From assembly GCA_902478605.1 (NCBI GenBank), contig CABSLQ010000002.1, positions 1 to 64,000 of the forward strand: 64,000 bases of DNA, written 5' to 3'. The translations under genes and the position numbers were made by a program. This document shows, piece by piece, positions 14,619 through 23,628 of this stretch; positions within the stretch are counted from its first letter, which is position 1, and every line of letters starts with the position of its first letter. Origin of the DNA: an uncultured Oscillospiraceae bacterium. GTDB lineage: Bacteria; Bacillota; Clostridia; Oscillospirales; Acutalibacteraceae. The notes beneath the pieces were generated by a model. That model had not been told where the DNA came from. It saw only the letters and a program-made list of their open reading frames with translations, and made no database searches.

Positions 14619-16568
14619 CTATTGCAGTGCGCTGCGCGCATACAGTATCCACTTGGCCCGGTCGAGCGGATCCACACCGCGGCGCGGCGTATCCTCGCCG
14701 CAGCCGGGCGGGCATTCCTGGTATCCCGCAAAGCGGGAGGAATAGCCGCCCTTTCCCGACGTGAGCGATCGGAAGGTCACCGGGTATTCCAGCGAGGTGG
14801 CCACCGGCAGCACCGCTTCCAGGGTAAAGGTCCCCGGCGTGATGACGGGTGAATCGAAGGTTCCCCGCATGGCCAGAATATCCCCGATCACCCGGCCGAG
14901 CAGCTCCTCCGCCGCCGTCAGCCGCACCTGCACGAGGGGTTCAAGCAGCTTGGAGCCGCAGTCGGTCAGCCCGCGCAGCACCGCCACCGGCGTCGCCACA
15001 AAAAAGTCCAGCGGATGGGTGTGGATGGCATGGTGCTGCCCGCCCACAAGGGTGATGGCCGCGTCGGTCACCTCCCAGCCGTGGATTCCCTGCTTCAGGG
15101 TTTCCATCACGCTGGTCTGTACATGGTTCTGGTAGCGGTAGGGCAGCTCCTTCTCCTTGATAACCGATTTATACACGATGCCGCTGCCGCGGGGCAGCGG
15201 CTCGATGGCCAGCTTCACCACCGCCCAGCAGGGCTTGGGCATGGTGTAGCTTTCGAAGCCGATGCCCGGCCCGGCGGGCGTCTCCTTATAAATCACGCTG
15301 GGCGCGGAAAACTGCGCCTGCAGCCCGTACCGGTCGCGCAGCCGTTCGGCCAGGATTTCCAGCTGCATCATGCCGGTGATGCGCAGATACAGCTCCCGCT
15401 TTTCCCGGTTCCATTCCAGCTGCAGCAGCGGATCCTCGTCCGCCAGCTCGCCCAGCGCCGTCATCAGGGAAGCCAGCTCCTCCTCGCTCGCCGGAAATGC
15501 CTGCACCAGCAGCAGCGGCACCGCCAGCGAACAGCCATGCGGGATATCCGCCGTCCCGATCACGTCGCCGGTGCAGATGGAGGGCAGGCCGTACAGCGTG
15601 CCGATCTCTCCCGCGCGCAGCAGCCCGACATCTTCCCCTTTGCCGCCCGACACGCGGCGGATCTGGGTGATCTTTTCTTCCTGTTCCCGGCCGCGGACAG
15701 GCACCGCGTCGCGGTTGTGCAGCTGACCGCCGAACAGCCGGACGTGCGCCGCCTTGCCCATCACCGGATCGTGATCCAGGGCAAACACCACCCCCGAAAG
15801 GGGCGTGTCGGTGCGGGTATCCGCCGCCGGCAGAAAGCGCCGGATCGCCTCTAAAATCTCCGATATGCCCACGCCCTGCTTGGCGCTGGTGAACACCACC
15901 GGGGTCAGCCTTCCCGCCGCCGTTTCGGCGGCCAGTGCCTCCTCGAGCGCGGCATCTGCCACCGGGCGGCCTTCGATGTAGGCCGCCTCTATGGCAGGAG
16001 AGCCCTCCGCCGCCGCGATCAGCGCCTCTTCGCGGAAGGCCGGCTCGCCCAGGGTGAACGGCTCCACCGCGCAGTCGTCTTCTCCCTCGCGCCGAATCCG
16101 CTGGAGCGGGAGAAGATGGGCCTGCAGCTCTTCCCGCACGGCGTCGAGCACCTGCGCGGTGCGGCTGCCCGCCCGGTCAATCTTGTTGACCGCGATCAGT
16201 GTGGGGATTTTCATGCGGCGCAGTGCGTCCCACAGCAGGGCGGTGTGCGCCTGCACCCCCTCCACCGCCGAAATAACCAGCACGGCGCCGTCCAGGGCGG
16301 CCAGGCTGCGTTCCACCTCACCGGCAAAATCCACGTGACCCGGGGTGTCCACAATCTGCAGCACAGAACCATCCTGCTCCAGCCGGGCGCAGGCGGTCTT
16401 GACCGAGATGCCCCGCCGCTTTTCCACCTCCAGCCAGTCGGTCCGGGCGGTGCCGCTGTCCACGTCGCCCGCCTGGCGCAGCGCGCCGCCGGCGTACAGG
16501 AGCTGTTCGGTCAGGGAGGTTTTGCCCGCGTCCACATGGGCGAGCAGGCCGATGCTGCGATATTCCAT
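14619..16568 (-). CDS. Tet(M)-like translational GTPase of uncertain role
   Basis: 649 residues, matching the length of ribosomal protection proteins rather than EF-G. G1 is AHVDAGKTSL near residue 10, G3 DTPGHVDFAGE, G4 NKIDR. The domains IV-V follow the Tet(M) pattern EPLPRGSGIVYKS and LLEPLVQVRLTAAEE. However, the domain IV loop that is YSPVS in Tet(M) reads QHHAIHTHPLDFF here (about 511-523). The C-terminus ends DRAKWILYARSAL. It probably acts on the ribosome, but tetracycline protection is not supported. It is 27 bases behind fbp and is the last gene of the metK transcript. Confidence 0.85.
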   Translation of the reverse strand: MEYRSIGLLAHVDAGKTSLTEQLLYAGGALRQAGDVDSGTARTDWLEVEKRRGISVKTACARLEQDGSVLQIVDTPGHVDFAGEVERSLAALDGAVLVISAVEGVQAHTALLWDALRRMKIPTLIAVNKIDRAGSRTAQVLDAVREELQAHLLPLQRIRREGEDDCAVEPFTLGEPAFREEALIAAAEGSPAIEAAYIEGRPVADAALEEALAAETAAGRLTPVVFTSAKQGVGISEILEAIRRFLPAADTRTDTPLSGVVFALDHDPVMGKAAHVRLFGGQLHNRDAVPVRGREQEEKITQIRRVSGGKGEDVGLLRAGEIGTLYGLPSICTGDVIGTADIPHGCSLAVPLLLVQAFPASEEELASLMTALGELADEDPLLQLEWNREKRELYLRITGMMQLEILAERLRDRYGLQAQFSAPSVIYKETPAGPGIGFESYTMPKPCWAVVKLAIEPLPRGSGIVYKSVIKEKELPYRYQNHVQTSVMETLKQGIHGWEVTDAAITLVGGQHHAIHTHPLDFFVATPVAVLRGLTDCGSKLLEPLVQVRLTAAEELLGRVIGDILAMRGTFDSPVITPGTFTLEAVLPVATSLEYPVTFRSLTSGKGGYSSRFAGYQECPPGCGEDTPRRGVDPLDRAKWILYARSALQ

Positions 16569-16595
16569 CGGGAGCCTTTCCTTCTTTCCGGCGGA

Positions 16596-18569
16596 TTACT
16601 TGGGGGAAATGAAGCCGACGCGATATGCGCGCAGCAGCATTTTGAGCGCATCGATCTTGTTCTGCAGCTCGGCGCCCTTATCCATGTCCTTGACCATCAA
16701 CCGGTTGCGGGTGGTTTCGAAGATGGTTGTGGTGGTCAGGATATCCTTGTTTTCGGCGATGGCCGCGCGGATGCCGGCAAAGGACTCGTGCGCGATGAGG
16801 CGCAGGCCGTGGGAGGAATACACCAGCGTGTACCCCGCGATGCCGGTCGTCTCGTGGTACGCCTTGCAGAAGCCGCCGTCGATGACAATCAGGCGGCCGT
16901 CCGCCTTGATGGGACTTTCCCCGCGGGCGGCGCGCACCGGGACATGCCCGTTGACAATGTGCGATACGGCGGGATCCAAACCGAATTCCCGCAGAATGGC
17001 GTCGCACCGTTCCGCCTGGTGAATGTGCTGATAATAGGGATCCTTTTTCTCGGTCCAGGTGGCTTTGTCCGCCACAAAATACCGTTCAAAGGTGGTGATC
17101 TTTTCCCGGCCGAACAGCGGGGACCCCCGCCCGCACCAGAGGTACCAGAGAAAATCCACCGCTTCCTGCTTATCGGGATGGCCCGGCGTGGCGTAGTACG
17201 CCTTGCGCGCCGTCTTGTCCGCATAGTCCATGTAAGCGCGCCCGCTGTAAGTGCGGCCGTCCGCCGCCCGAAACACCCGGAAGCCGCCCGCCTCATCCAT
17301 CGGAATGCAGCCGTGAAACAGCAGATTCTGGTTATATTTCAGATACATGCTGCCGTGGCTGTAAAGGAAGGCCACATGCTTCTGCAGCCGCTCGCTGCGC
17401 AGAAAAGCGCGGCGCAGCGTCTCCATCAGCTTGCGTTCCGCCACCGACAGCGCGCAGGGATCGGCCGGATCGATGGTGGGAAAATGCCGGTCGTTGAGCA
17501 GATACCGCACCCCGTCGATGGCCACCGTCATGTTGTCGTAATCGATGGCTTCCAGCAGGACGCGGTCATCCATCCTGTACTCCGGATGCCGCTTGATGAG
17601 CTGCCCCTCCAGCTTGAACTGCATGATGGCGATGGCCTTGTGCACTTTGGAAAGGGTATCCATGCTGTTCGGCAGGTAATCCTTGTCGTCCGGATTGCGC
17701 GGCATGAACCAGGTGCAGTCCTTATACGTTTCCTGCGCGAAGCTGATCATATCGCGCAGGCTGATGCCGTAGCCGTTTTCCACGATGTCCAGCGTATTGT
17801 ACTGCAGCGCAAGATTGAGCACGCAGGCGATGCACGCCTCGTTGCCCGCCGCCGCGCCCATCCAGAGGATATCGTGGTTGCCCCACTGGATATCGACGCA
17901 GTGATGCTGCATCAGCAGATCCAGAATATAGTCGGCCCGCTCTCCCCGGTCGTAAATATCGCCCACGATATGCAGGCAATCCACCGCCAGCCGCTTGATG
18001 AGCACGCACAGCGCGGCGATGACCTCCTCCGCCTGCCGGATATCGACGATGGTGGAAATGATATGCTGGTAGTACGACTGTTTGTTTTCCTCGTCGTAGT
18101 TGGTGTGCAGCAGCTCGTCGAGGATATAGCGGAAGGATTCCGGCATCGCCCGGCGCACCTTGGACCGGGTGTATTTGGAAGCCACCAGCTTGCACACCTC
18201 CACCAGCCGGTAGATCGTGATGCTGTACCAGTCGTCCATATTGGAGGTGTCCCGCTTGACCTCTTCCATCTTCTCCGCCGGATAATAGATGAGGGTGGCG
18301 AACCAGGCCCGCTCCTTTTCCGGCATGCTGTGGGCAAACGCCATGTCCACCTTCTCGCGGATAACCCCCGAGCAGTTGTTGAGAATATGGGTGAACGCCT
18401 CATCCTCCCCATGGAGATCGCTCATGAAATGCTCGGTCCCTTTGGGCAGGTTCAGTATGGCGTTCAGATTGATGATTTCGGTGCACACCGACGAGATGGT
18501 CGGATATTGCTGGGATAACAGCTTGAGATAGTCCTCGTGTTCCCGCAGGCCGGCTGTTTCGGTTGCCAT
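16596..18569 (-). CDS. fbp: Fructose-1,6-bisphosphatase, class III
   Basis: 657 residues, the normal length for the large Firmicutes type III enzyme. Metal-binding phosphoesterase motifs are visible: MSDLHGEDEAF near residue 50, GDIYDRGERAD, and IQWGNHDILWMGAAAGN, then NGHVPV near 515. It hydrolyses fructose-1,6-bisphosphate in gluconeogenesis. It lies 13 bases after metK and 27 before the GTPase gene, without a visible terminator, so it may be under the SAM riboswitch. Confidence 0.95.
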   Translation of the reverse strand: MATETAGLREHEDYLKLLSQQYPTISSVCTEIINLNAILNLPKGTEHFMSDLHGEDEAFTHILNNCSGVIREKVDMAFAHSMPEKERAWFATLIYYPAEKMEEVKRDTSNMDDWYSITIYRLVEVCKLVASKYTRSKVRRAMPESFRYILDELLHTNYDEENKQSYYQHIISTIVDIRQAEEVIAALCVLIKRLAVDCLHIVGDIYDRGERADYILDLLMQHHCVDIQWGNHDILWMGAAAGNEACIACVLNLALQYNTLDIVENGYGISLRDMISFAQETYKDCTWFMPRNPDDKDYLPNSMDTLSKVHKAIAIMQFKLEGQLIKRHPEYRMDDRVLLEAIDYDNMTVAIDGVRYLLNDRHFPTIDPADPCALSVAERKLMETLRRAFLRSERLQKHVAFLYSHGSMYLKYNQNLLFHGCIPMDEAGGFRVFRAADGRTYSGRAYMDYADKTARKAYYATPGHPDKQEAVDFLWYLWCGRGSPLFGREKITTFERYFVADKATWTEKKDPYYQHIHQAERCDAILREFGLDPAVSHIVNGHVPVRAARGESPIKADGRLIVIDGGFCKAYHETTGIAGYTLVYSSHGLRLIAHESFAGIRAAIAENKDILTTTTIFETTRNRLMVKDMDKGAELQNKIDALKMLLRAYRVGFISPK

Positions 18570-18582
18570 GAGCCGCCTCCCC

Positions 18583-19782
18583 TCACAGGCCCAGATAGGC
18601 GCGCAGGGCGTCCGTCCGGTCGGTGTCCTCCCATTTCACGCCCAGCTCCTCCCGGCCGATATGGCCATAGGCGGCCAGCTGCCGGTAGATGGGACGGCGC
18701 AGGTCAAGCTGCTCGATGATGGCGGCCGGCCGGAAATCGAAGGTGGCGCGCACCGCCTCGGCCAGCTTTTCGTCCGATACAACGCCGGTGCCCTCGGTTT
18801 CCACCAGCACGGACACCGGGTGCGCCACCCCGATGGCATAGGCCAGCTGCACCTCGCAGCGTTTGGCCAGGCCCGCGGCCACCACGTTTTTCGCCGCATA
18901 CCGCGCCATGTAGGACGCGGATCTGTCCACCTTAGTCGGATCCTTACCCGAAAAGGCGCCGCCGCCGTGCCGGGCGTATCCGCCGTAGGTGTCCACAATG
19001 ATCTTGCGGCCGGTGAGGCCGCTGTCCCCCTGCGGGCCGCCGACCACAAAGCGGCCGGTGGGATTGACGTAAATCTTGGTGTCGCCGTCCAGCCATTTGG
19101 ACGGGATGACCGGCTGAATCACCCGCTCGATCAGATCGGCGCGGATGGTTTCAAGCGTCACCTGCTCGTCGTGCTGGGTGGAAACCACCACCGTGTCGAC
19201 GCGCACCGGCACGTTGCCCTCGTATTCCACCGTGACCTGCGTCTTGCCGTCCGGGCGCAGGTACGGCAGCTCACCGTTCTTGCGCACCGCGGCCAGCCGG
19301 CGCGCCAGCTTATGGGCCAGCGAAATGGGCAGGGGCATGAGCTCGGGCGTCTCGTCACAGGCAAAGCCGAACATCAGCCCCTGGTCGCCCGCGCCCGTTT
19401 TGTCATACGCCGCGGCGTCCGCCTCGCGGCCGCGTGCCTCGAGGGCATCGTTGACCCCCATGGCGATGTCGGGCGACTGCTCGTCAATGACGGTGAGCAC
19501 CGAGCAGGTGGAGCCGTCAAACCCCTGGTTGGCGTTGTCGTATCCGATATCCCGCACCACCTGCCGTGCAATGGCGGGAATATCCACATAGCAGTTTGTG
19601 GAGATTTCCCCCATGACGAGCACCATGCCGGTGGTGGCGATGGTTTCACAGGCGACGTGCGCCTGCGTATCCTGCGCGAGTATCGCGTCGAGCACCGCAT
19701 CGGAAATCTGATCGCACACCTTGTCGGGGTGCCCCTCGGTCACCGATTCGGATGTGAAAAAATGCCGTGTGTTGTTTGCCAT
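18583..19782 (-). CDS. metK: S-adenosylmethionine synthetase
   Basis: 399 residues, full length. The N-terminus [22 protein letters not shown] carries the ATP-binding His and Asp; [15 protein letters not shown] and [16 protein letters not shown] are the family signatures with the P-loop-like lysine. It forms S-adenosylmethionine from methionine and ATP. A SAM-I riboswitch lies directly upstream, giving feedback control. Confidence 0.97.
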   Translation of the reverse strand: MANNTRHFFTSESVTEGHPDKVCDQISDAVLDAILAQDTQAHVACETIATTGMVLVMGEISTNCYVDIPAIARQVVRDIGYDNANQGFDGSTCSVLTVIDEQSPDIAMGVNDALEARGREADAAAYDKTGAGDQGLMFGFACDETPELMPLPISLAHKLARRLAAVRKNGELPYLRPDGKTQVTVEYEGNVPVRVDTVVVSTQHDEQVTLETIRADLIERVIQPVIPSKWLDGDTKIYVNPTGRFVVGGPQGDSGLTGRKIIVDTYGGYARHGGGAFSGKDPTKVDRSASYMARYAAKNVVAAGLAKRCEVQLAYAIGVAHPVSVLVETEGTGVVSDEKLAEAVRATFDFRPAAIIEQLDLRRPIYRQLAAYGHIGREELGVKWEDTDRTDALRAYLGL

Positions 19783-19823
19783 GCTGTTTTGTTCCTTTCT
19801 TTTATCGGATGACGCGCAAAAAA

Positions 19824-19850
19824 GCTGTCCGGTTCTGGTAACCGGACAGC
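19824..19850 (-). terminator. SAM riboswitch expression-platform terminator
   Basis: A perfect 11-bp stem (19824-19834 with 19840-19850) followed on the minus strand by six T (19823-19818). It lies between the aptamer and metK, as expected for transcriptional attenuation. Confidence 0.9.
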
Positions 19851-19859
19851 CTGTCGCTT

Positions 19860-19975
19860 TCCCTCATCTTCCGGTTAAACCGCAGGATTTGGCACCTTGC
19901 CGGGGCGCGCGTCTGCACCGCAGCAGGTTGCCGGACATCATCGGGCCTGTTCCCTCCGTCGCTCTTGATAAAGGA
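19860..19975 (-). promoter_or_regulatory. SAM-I (S-box) riboswitch aptamer
   Basis: The minus strand shows P1 TCCTTTATC pairing with GATGAGGGA (9 bp), then the hallmark segments AAGAGCGACGGAGGGAACAGG, GATGATGTCCGGCAACC and AAGGTGCCAAATCCTGC, and TTTAACCGGAAGATGAG at the 3' side. SAM binding should favour the terminator at 19824 and shut down metK and probably the two genes behind it. Confidence 0.95.
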
Positions 19976-20046
19976 CTATTCACTTGTCAACGGGTATAGT
20001 GTACCATATGCGGTCAAAAAGGACAAGAGGTGTGCCGCATATTTTT

Positions 20047-20628
20047 TTATTTGGCACCGAACAAATAGCGGTTTTTCTCGAAAAAGGGCTGCAGCGCTTT
20101 GAACAGCAGGCCCGCTAAAATGCAATTGACACCCGACTTGATGAGGTTCATCGGGATGATGCCGGGGACGAGCAGCGAAACCACCACATCGTGCGGTACA
20201 CCGAAGAAATGCACGGTGAAAATCAGATTCATCGGGATCATGATGACCGTCATCGCCAGCGCGCCGAGAGCCAGTCCCACGACCAGGCGGGGCAGGCTGG
20301 GCTTGGACCGATACAGGCAGGAGGCGATTACCACCATCGCCCCGGAGGCCACAAAATGCATCACCAGCCCGACCCAGCCGTTGCCGCCCAGGGCGAACGC
20401 CTGTATCAGCGACACCACCAGCAGGATGCACAGGCCGGGCAGCGGCCCGTACAGGAGGGCGCCGATGAGGACCGGTACATCGGCCATATCGTATTCGATG
20501 AAGCTCACCGCCGGGATAATGGGAAAATGGATCAGCATCACGAGCACCACGGCCACCGCCGCGAGCATGCCCAGTTGAGCCAGGGCTACGATTTGAACTT
20601 TGCCTGTTTGGGGATTGCGGATTTTCAT
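20047..20628 (-). CDS. ribU: ECF transporter substrate-binding protein RibU (riboflavin)
   Basis: 193 residues with six hydrophobic segments. The conserved IHFPIIPAVSFIEYDMADVPVLIGALLYGP region and the C-terminal GIIPMNLIKSGVNCILAGLLF are characteristic of the RibU S-component. It binds riboflavin in the membrane and needs the shared EcfA/A'/T module, which is not in this window. The FMN riboswitch in front of it supports the substrate. Confidence 0.92.
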   Translation of the reverse strand: MKIRNPQTGKVQIVALAQLGMLAAVAVVLVMLIHFPIIPAVSFIEYDMADVPVLIGALLYGPLPGLCILLVVSLIQAFALGGNGWVGLVMHFVASGAMVVIASCLYRSKPSLPRLVVGLALGALAMTVIMIPMNLIFTVHFFGVPHDVVVSLLVPGIIPMNLIKSGVNCILAGLLFKALQPFFEKNRYLFGAK

Positions 20629-20666
20629 GAGATGACGACCTTTCCGGCGTTTCGCGGCGTAAAAAA

Positions 20667-20689
20667 TCCCATAGCGAAACGCTATGGGA
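20667..20689 (-). terminator. FMN riboswitch expression-platform terminator
   Basis: A perfect 10-bp stem (20667-20676 with 20680-20689) with a 3-base loop, followed on the minus strand by six T. Located between the aptamer and ribU. Confidence 0.9.
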
Positions 20690-20708
20690 CGAACGCATCA
20701 GCTGCGTA

Positions 20709-20870
20709 CTCTTCTTCCATCCGGACTCAGCTCCGGCGAAAACGCCGGAGATCACCGTCGGCTTTGGAATTTCACCAAATCAGCGGAAGGGATATATCCC
20801 TTCCGGTCGCGGGCTGCGGGCCCTTCAATGCCCATCACCGCCGGTGGGGAATCACACCCCGCCCCGAAGA
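20709..20870 (-). promoter_or_regulatory. FMN riboswitch (RFN element)
   Basis: The minus strand carries the typical RFN segments in order: CTTCGGGGCGGGGTG, ATTCCCCACCGGCGGTGAT, GCCCGCAGCCCGCGA, TGATTTGGTGAAATTCCAAAG, CCGACGGTGA and GTCCGGATGGAAGAAGA, closing P1 with TCTTC/GAAGA. It should reduce ribU expression when FMN is plentiful. Confidence 0.95.
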
Positions 20871-20892
20871 CAACCATATAGTATTTTTCTAT

Positions 20893-20922
20893 ATCATATT
20901 CCTTGATAGCCTGTCCCGTCAA
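20893..20922 (-). promoter_or_regulatory. Sigma-A promoter for the FMN riboswitch and ribU
   Basis: TTGACG (20917-20922), an 18-bp spacer and TATGAT (20893-20898) on the minus strand, just upstream of the aptamer. Confidence 0.7.
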
Positions 20923-21005
20923 GAGCAAAATCTGCCAAACCAGGTCCCGTACCCGCCGGAAAATTTAGCGGTTGCGCGTTCTCTGCACCGTTCATCCTGT
21001 TCCCA

Positions 21006-21034
21006 TTGCCAAACACGAACCGCTGTGCTATACT
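21006..21034 (+). promoter_or_regulatory. Sigma-A promoter for eutS-eutP
   Basis: TTGCCA (21006-21011), a 17-bp spacer and TATACT (21029-21034), about 36 bases before the eutS ATG. No regulatory RNA of the EutVW antiterminator type was recognised in the short leader. Confidence 0.65.
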
Positions 21035-21069
21035 TTTACTCAGTCTAACATAAAGGACAGGGTTGTACG

Positions 21070-21444
21070 ATGTCGATGTCATGGGAAGAGTATAAACAAA
21101 TACCGCGCATTGTGCAGGAGAATGTACCGGGCAAGCAGATCACGCTTGCCCATATCATCGCCAATCCCGACGCCGTGATTTATCAAAAGCTCGGCCTGGA
21201 TCCGGCGGTGGATTATTCCCGCTCTGCCATCGGGATCCTGACCATGAGCCCGAGCGAAACCGCCATCATCGCCGGGGATCTGGCCATCAAGACGTCGGGG
21301 GTGGAGCTGGGCTTTGTGGACCGGTTCAGCGGAACGCTGATTGTCACCGGCCGCGTGTCCGAGGTGGAGGCCGCCATGAAAAGCATCGTGGATTACGCCC
21401 GGGATACGCTGGGCTTCACCGTGTGCCCCCTGACCCGTACATGA
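21070..21444 (+). CDS. eutS: Bacterial microcompartment shell protein EutS
   Basis: 124 residues from ATG 21070 (a second ATG at 21076 is possible). The sequence is a single BMC domain: IVQENVPGKQITLAHIIANP near the start, then SAIGILTMSPSETAIIAGDLA and SGTLIVTGRVSEVEAAMKSI. This is the circularly permuted EutS/PduU type that forms bent hexamers in ethanolamine or related microcompartments. No other shell or lumen enzyme gene is in the window. It overlaps eutP by four bases. Confidence 0.9.
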   Translation: MSMSWEEYKQIPRIVQENVPGKQITLAHIIANPDAVIYQKLGLDPAVDYSRSAIGILTMSPSETAIIAGDLAIKTSGVELGFVDRFSGTLIVTGRVSEVEAAMKSIVDYARDTLGFTVCPLTRT

Positions 21445-21899
21445 AGAAAATCATCCTGATGGGGCGCAGCGAGTGCGGCAAAACCACCTTGACCCAAGCG
21501 CTGCGCGGGGAAACCATCCATTACCACAAAACGCAGTATATCAACCATTTTGACGTGATCATCGACACCCCCGGTGAATATGCGGAAAACAAGATGCTGG
21601 GCCGCGCCCTGGCGCTGTATTCCTATGAGGCGGACGTGGTCGGCCTGCTGCTGAGCGCAACCGAACCGTATTCCCTCTATCCGCCCTGCGTGGCCGCATC
21701 GGCCAACCGGGAGGTCATCGGCATCGTGACCCAGATAGACAAGCCAAACGCCCGGCCCGAACGGGCGGAGCGCTGGCTGCGTCTGGCAGGCTGCCGGACG
21801 GTATTTCATGTGAATTCCACCACCGGTGAAGGCGTGTGGCGGATCCTCGAGCATCTGCGCGAGGAGGGCGATGTCCTGCCATGGGACAATGAACGATAA
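21441..21899 (+). CDS. eutP: EutP/PduV family small GTPase-like protein
   Basis: 152 residues from the ATG at 21441, which overlaps the eutS stop (ATGA). The P-loop is MGRSECGKTTL at residues 7-17, the G3-like motif is DTPGEYAENKML, and G4 is VTQIDKPNA. EutP/PduV proteins accompany microcompartment operons; acetate kinase activity or compartment placement has been proposed for members. The only partner here is eutS. Confidence 0.9.
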   Translation: MKKIILMGRSECGKTTLTQALRGETIHYHKTQYINHFDVIIDTPGEYAENKMLGRALALYSYEADVVGLLLSATEPYSLYPPCVAASANREVIGIVTQIDKPNARPERAERWLRLAGCRTVFHVNSTTGEGVWRILEHLREEGDVLPWDNER

Positions 21900-21940
21900 A
21901 TAACCGTATCTTTGATAGGTTAAAATAGCAGTTGACAGCA

Positions 21941-21969
21941 TTGACATTTATTCAATTGTGCGATATCAT
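21941..21969 (+). promoter_or_regulatory. Sigma-A promoter of the AT-rich sugar cassette
   Basis: TTGACA (21941-21946), a 17-bp spacer and TATCAT (21964-21969). A further TTGACA at 21932 has no suitable -10. The leader to the GtrA ATG is about 70 bases. Confidence 0.75.
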
Positions 21970-22043
21970 GTAAGAATCATGCAGGATTTTCGATCTATTT
22001 CGATCTGTTTCAGAATCTGTAATTCCGTGAAAGGAAAAGGAGA

Positions 22044-22487
22044 ATGGCCTGTAAAATCAAGCAAGGAATTGTCAAATTCTTTCGCTTTTTTTTCTCGAAA
22101 GAATTTGTTGTCTTTTTGGCAATCGGATTATTCAACACATTTAATGGCTCTCTCCTTTCCTATGTTTTTTCTGTTTTTATAAATGCCAACCTTGCCTTTG
22201 TGATCGGTTATATTTTAAGCCTGAGTATCGCTTATGTATTAAATTGTTTTTTTGCTTTCAAGCAAAAATTAAGCTTGAAAGGCTATTTAAAATTTTGTGT
22301 GTCCTATCTCCCCAACTTTTTTATACAAAACCTCATTGTATTTCTGGTATATAATCAGCTTGGTTTGCACAGGCTTATCGCTTATGTATCCGCTGCGGCC
22401 CTCGGTGTTCCCATCACATTCCTTATTGTAAAATTCTTTGCTATGGCTACCGGGAACGTGCGCCAAAAGGATACAGAGTCCAAATGA
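22044..22487 (+). CDS. GtrA-like membrane protein (putative lipid-linked sugar flippase)
   Basis: 147 residues, ribosome site GGAAAAGGAGA. Four hydrophobic segments and the GtrA-family landmarks FLAIGLFNTFNGSLLSYVF near residue 27 and NCFFAFK near 73 are seen. GtrA proteins are thought to move undecaprenyl-phosphate sugars across the membrane for O-antigen, teichoic acid or arabinogalactan modification. It opens the AT-rich cassette and overlaps the next frame, though the aminotransferase probably starts 15 bases after its stop. Confidence 0.88.
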   Translation: MACKIKQGIVKFFRFFFSKEFVVFLAIGLFNTFNGSLLSYVFSVFINANLAFVIGYILSLSIAYVLNCFFAFKQKLSLKGYLKFCVSYLPNFFIQNLIVFLVYNQLGLHRLIAYVSAAALGVPITFLIVKFFAMATGNVRQKDTESK

Positions 22488-22501
22488 AAGAGGAGATACT
22501 T

Positions 22502-23617
22502 ATGCCATATAAAATCCCTTCAAATGATCTGAAGAGGCAATTTGATAAGTATCAGGAGGAATACGAAGAAAAAGCTCTTGAAGTGTTGCGAAGCGGCTGG
22601 TATGTTCTTGGGAAAGAGGTAGAGGCCTTTGAAAAGGAATTTGCCAGCTACATCGGCACCCAGCACTGTGTAGGATTGGCCAGCGGTCTGGATGCATTGT
22701 GGCTTTCTTTTCGTATCTTGGGTATTGGGCAGGGGGACGAGGTGCTGGTCCCTGCCAATACATATATTGCCAGTGTTATGGGTATAACCATTAACGGGGC
22801 AACCCCCATTTTCGTGGAGCCAAATGCCTTTTATAATATTGATCCGGACAAAGTGGAGGAAAAGATTACTCCCCGCACCAAGGCTATTTTGGCAGTCCAT
22901 TTATATGGACAAGCCTGCGAAATGGGAAGACTGCGTGGAATTTGTGACCGACATGGGCTTTATTTAGTAGAGGACTGTGCCCAGAGTCATGGCGCATGCT
23001 GCGACAATGTAAAGACGGGCGCCCTATCTGACATCGGATGCTTCAGTTTTTATCCTTCTAAGAATTTAGGGGCTTTTGGTGATGGGGGCGCTATTACAAC
23101 AAACCGTGCTGACATTGCTCGAAAATTTCGGATTTACCGCAATTATGGCAGCGAAAAACGGTATCACAACATGGTGGTAGGTGCAAATTCACGTCTGGAT
23201 GAACTGCAGGCAGGACTGCTTCGGGTTAAATTGCGCCATCTGCCGGAGTTGAATAAAGAACGGGCCCGGCTTGCTCACCGCTATTTAGCGGAAATTAAAA
23301 ATCCCGTGTTGTGTTTGCCGCAGATAGCCGAAGGCTGTACAAGTGTATGGCATCTGTTTATTATCCGTACTGACTATCGCGATCAGTTGGAAAATTATTT
23401 GACAGAGAACGGTGTGCAAACCATCGTGCATTACCCGATCCCCCCGCACTTATCCGAGGCCTATGAAAGCCTGGGCTATAAGCGGGGCGATTTCCCCATC
23501 ACCGAGTACTATGCCGATACGGTGCTCACTCTTCCTCTGTATATAGGCATGACAAATGAAGAGCAGAATGAGGTCATTCGCCTTCTAAACGCCTTTAAAC
23601 CAATTGGACATCTGTAG
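22502..23617 (+). CDS. DegT/DnrJ/EryC1 sugar aminotransferase (FdtB-like)
   Basis: 371 residues from the ATG at 22502, preferred over ATG 22484 because AAGAGGAG lies just upstream. The PLP lysine is in SFYPSKNLGAFGDGGAI; YIASVMGI, AVHLYGQACEM and EDCAQSHGA are other family blocks. Such enzymes put an amino group on dTDP- or UDP-keto sugars. Next to an FdtA-like ketoisomerase and an acetyltransferase, it probably makes a 3-amino-3,6-dideoxyhexose, as FdtB or QdtB do. Confidence 0.92.
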   Translation: MPYKIPSNDLKRQFDKYQEEYEEKALEVLRSGWYVLGKEVEAFEKEFASYIGTQHCVGLASGLDALWLSFRILGIGQGDEVLVPANTYIASVMGITINGATPIFVEPNAFYNIDPDKVEEKITPRTKAILAVHLYGQACEMGRLRGICDRHGLYLVEDCAQSHGACCDNVKTGALSDIGCFSFYPSKNLGAFGDGGAITTNRADIARKFRIYRNYGSEKRYHNMVVGANSRLDELQAGLLRVKLRHLPELNKERARLAHRYLAEIKNPVLCLPQIAEGCTSVWHLFIIRTDYRDQLENYLTENGVQTIVHYPIPPHLSEAYESLGYKRGDFPITEYYADTVLTLPLYIGMTNEEQNEVIRLLNAFKPIGHL

Positions 23618-23628
23618 AGGACAAGTCT

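Noticed and set aside
14619..16568. Calling this gene a tetracycline resistance determinant
   Set aside because: The overall family fits, but the loop needed for drug release differs and the genomic context is housekeeping; recorded as a GTPase of uncertain role.
16116..18518. An 800-codon plus-strand open frame
   Set aside because: It lies opposite fbp and the Tet(M)-like gene, both with clear catalytic motifs; composition is that of an antisense frame.
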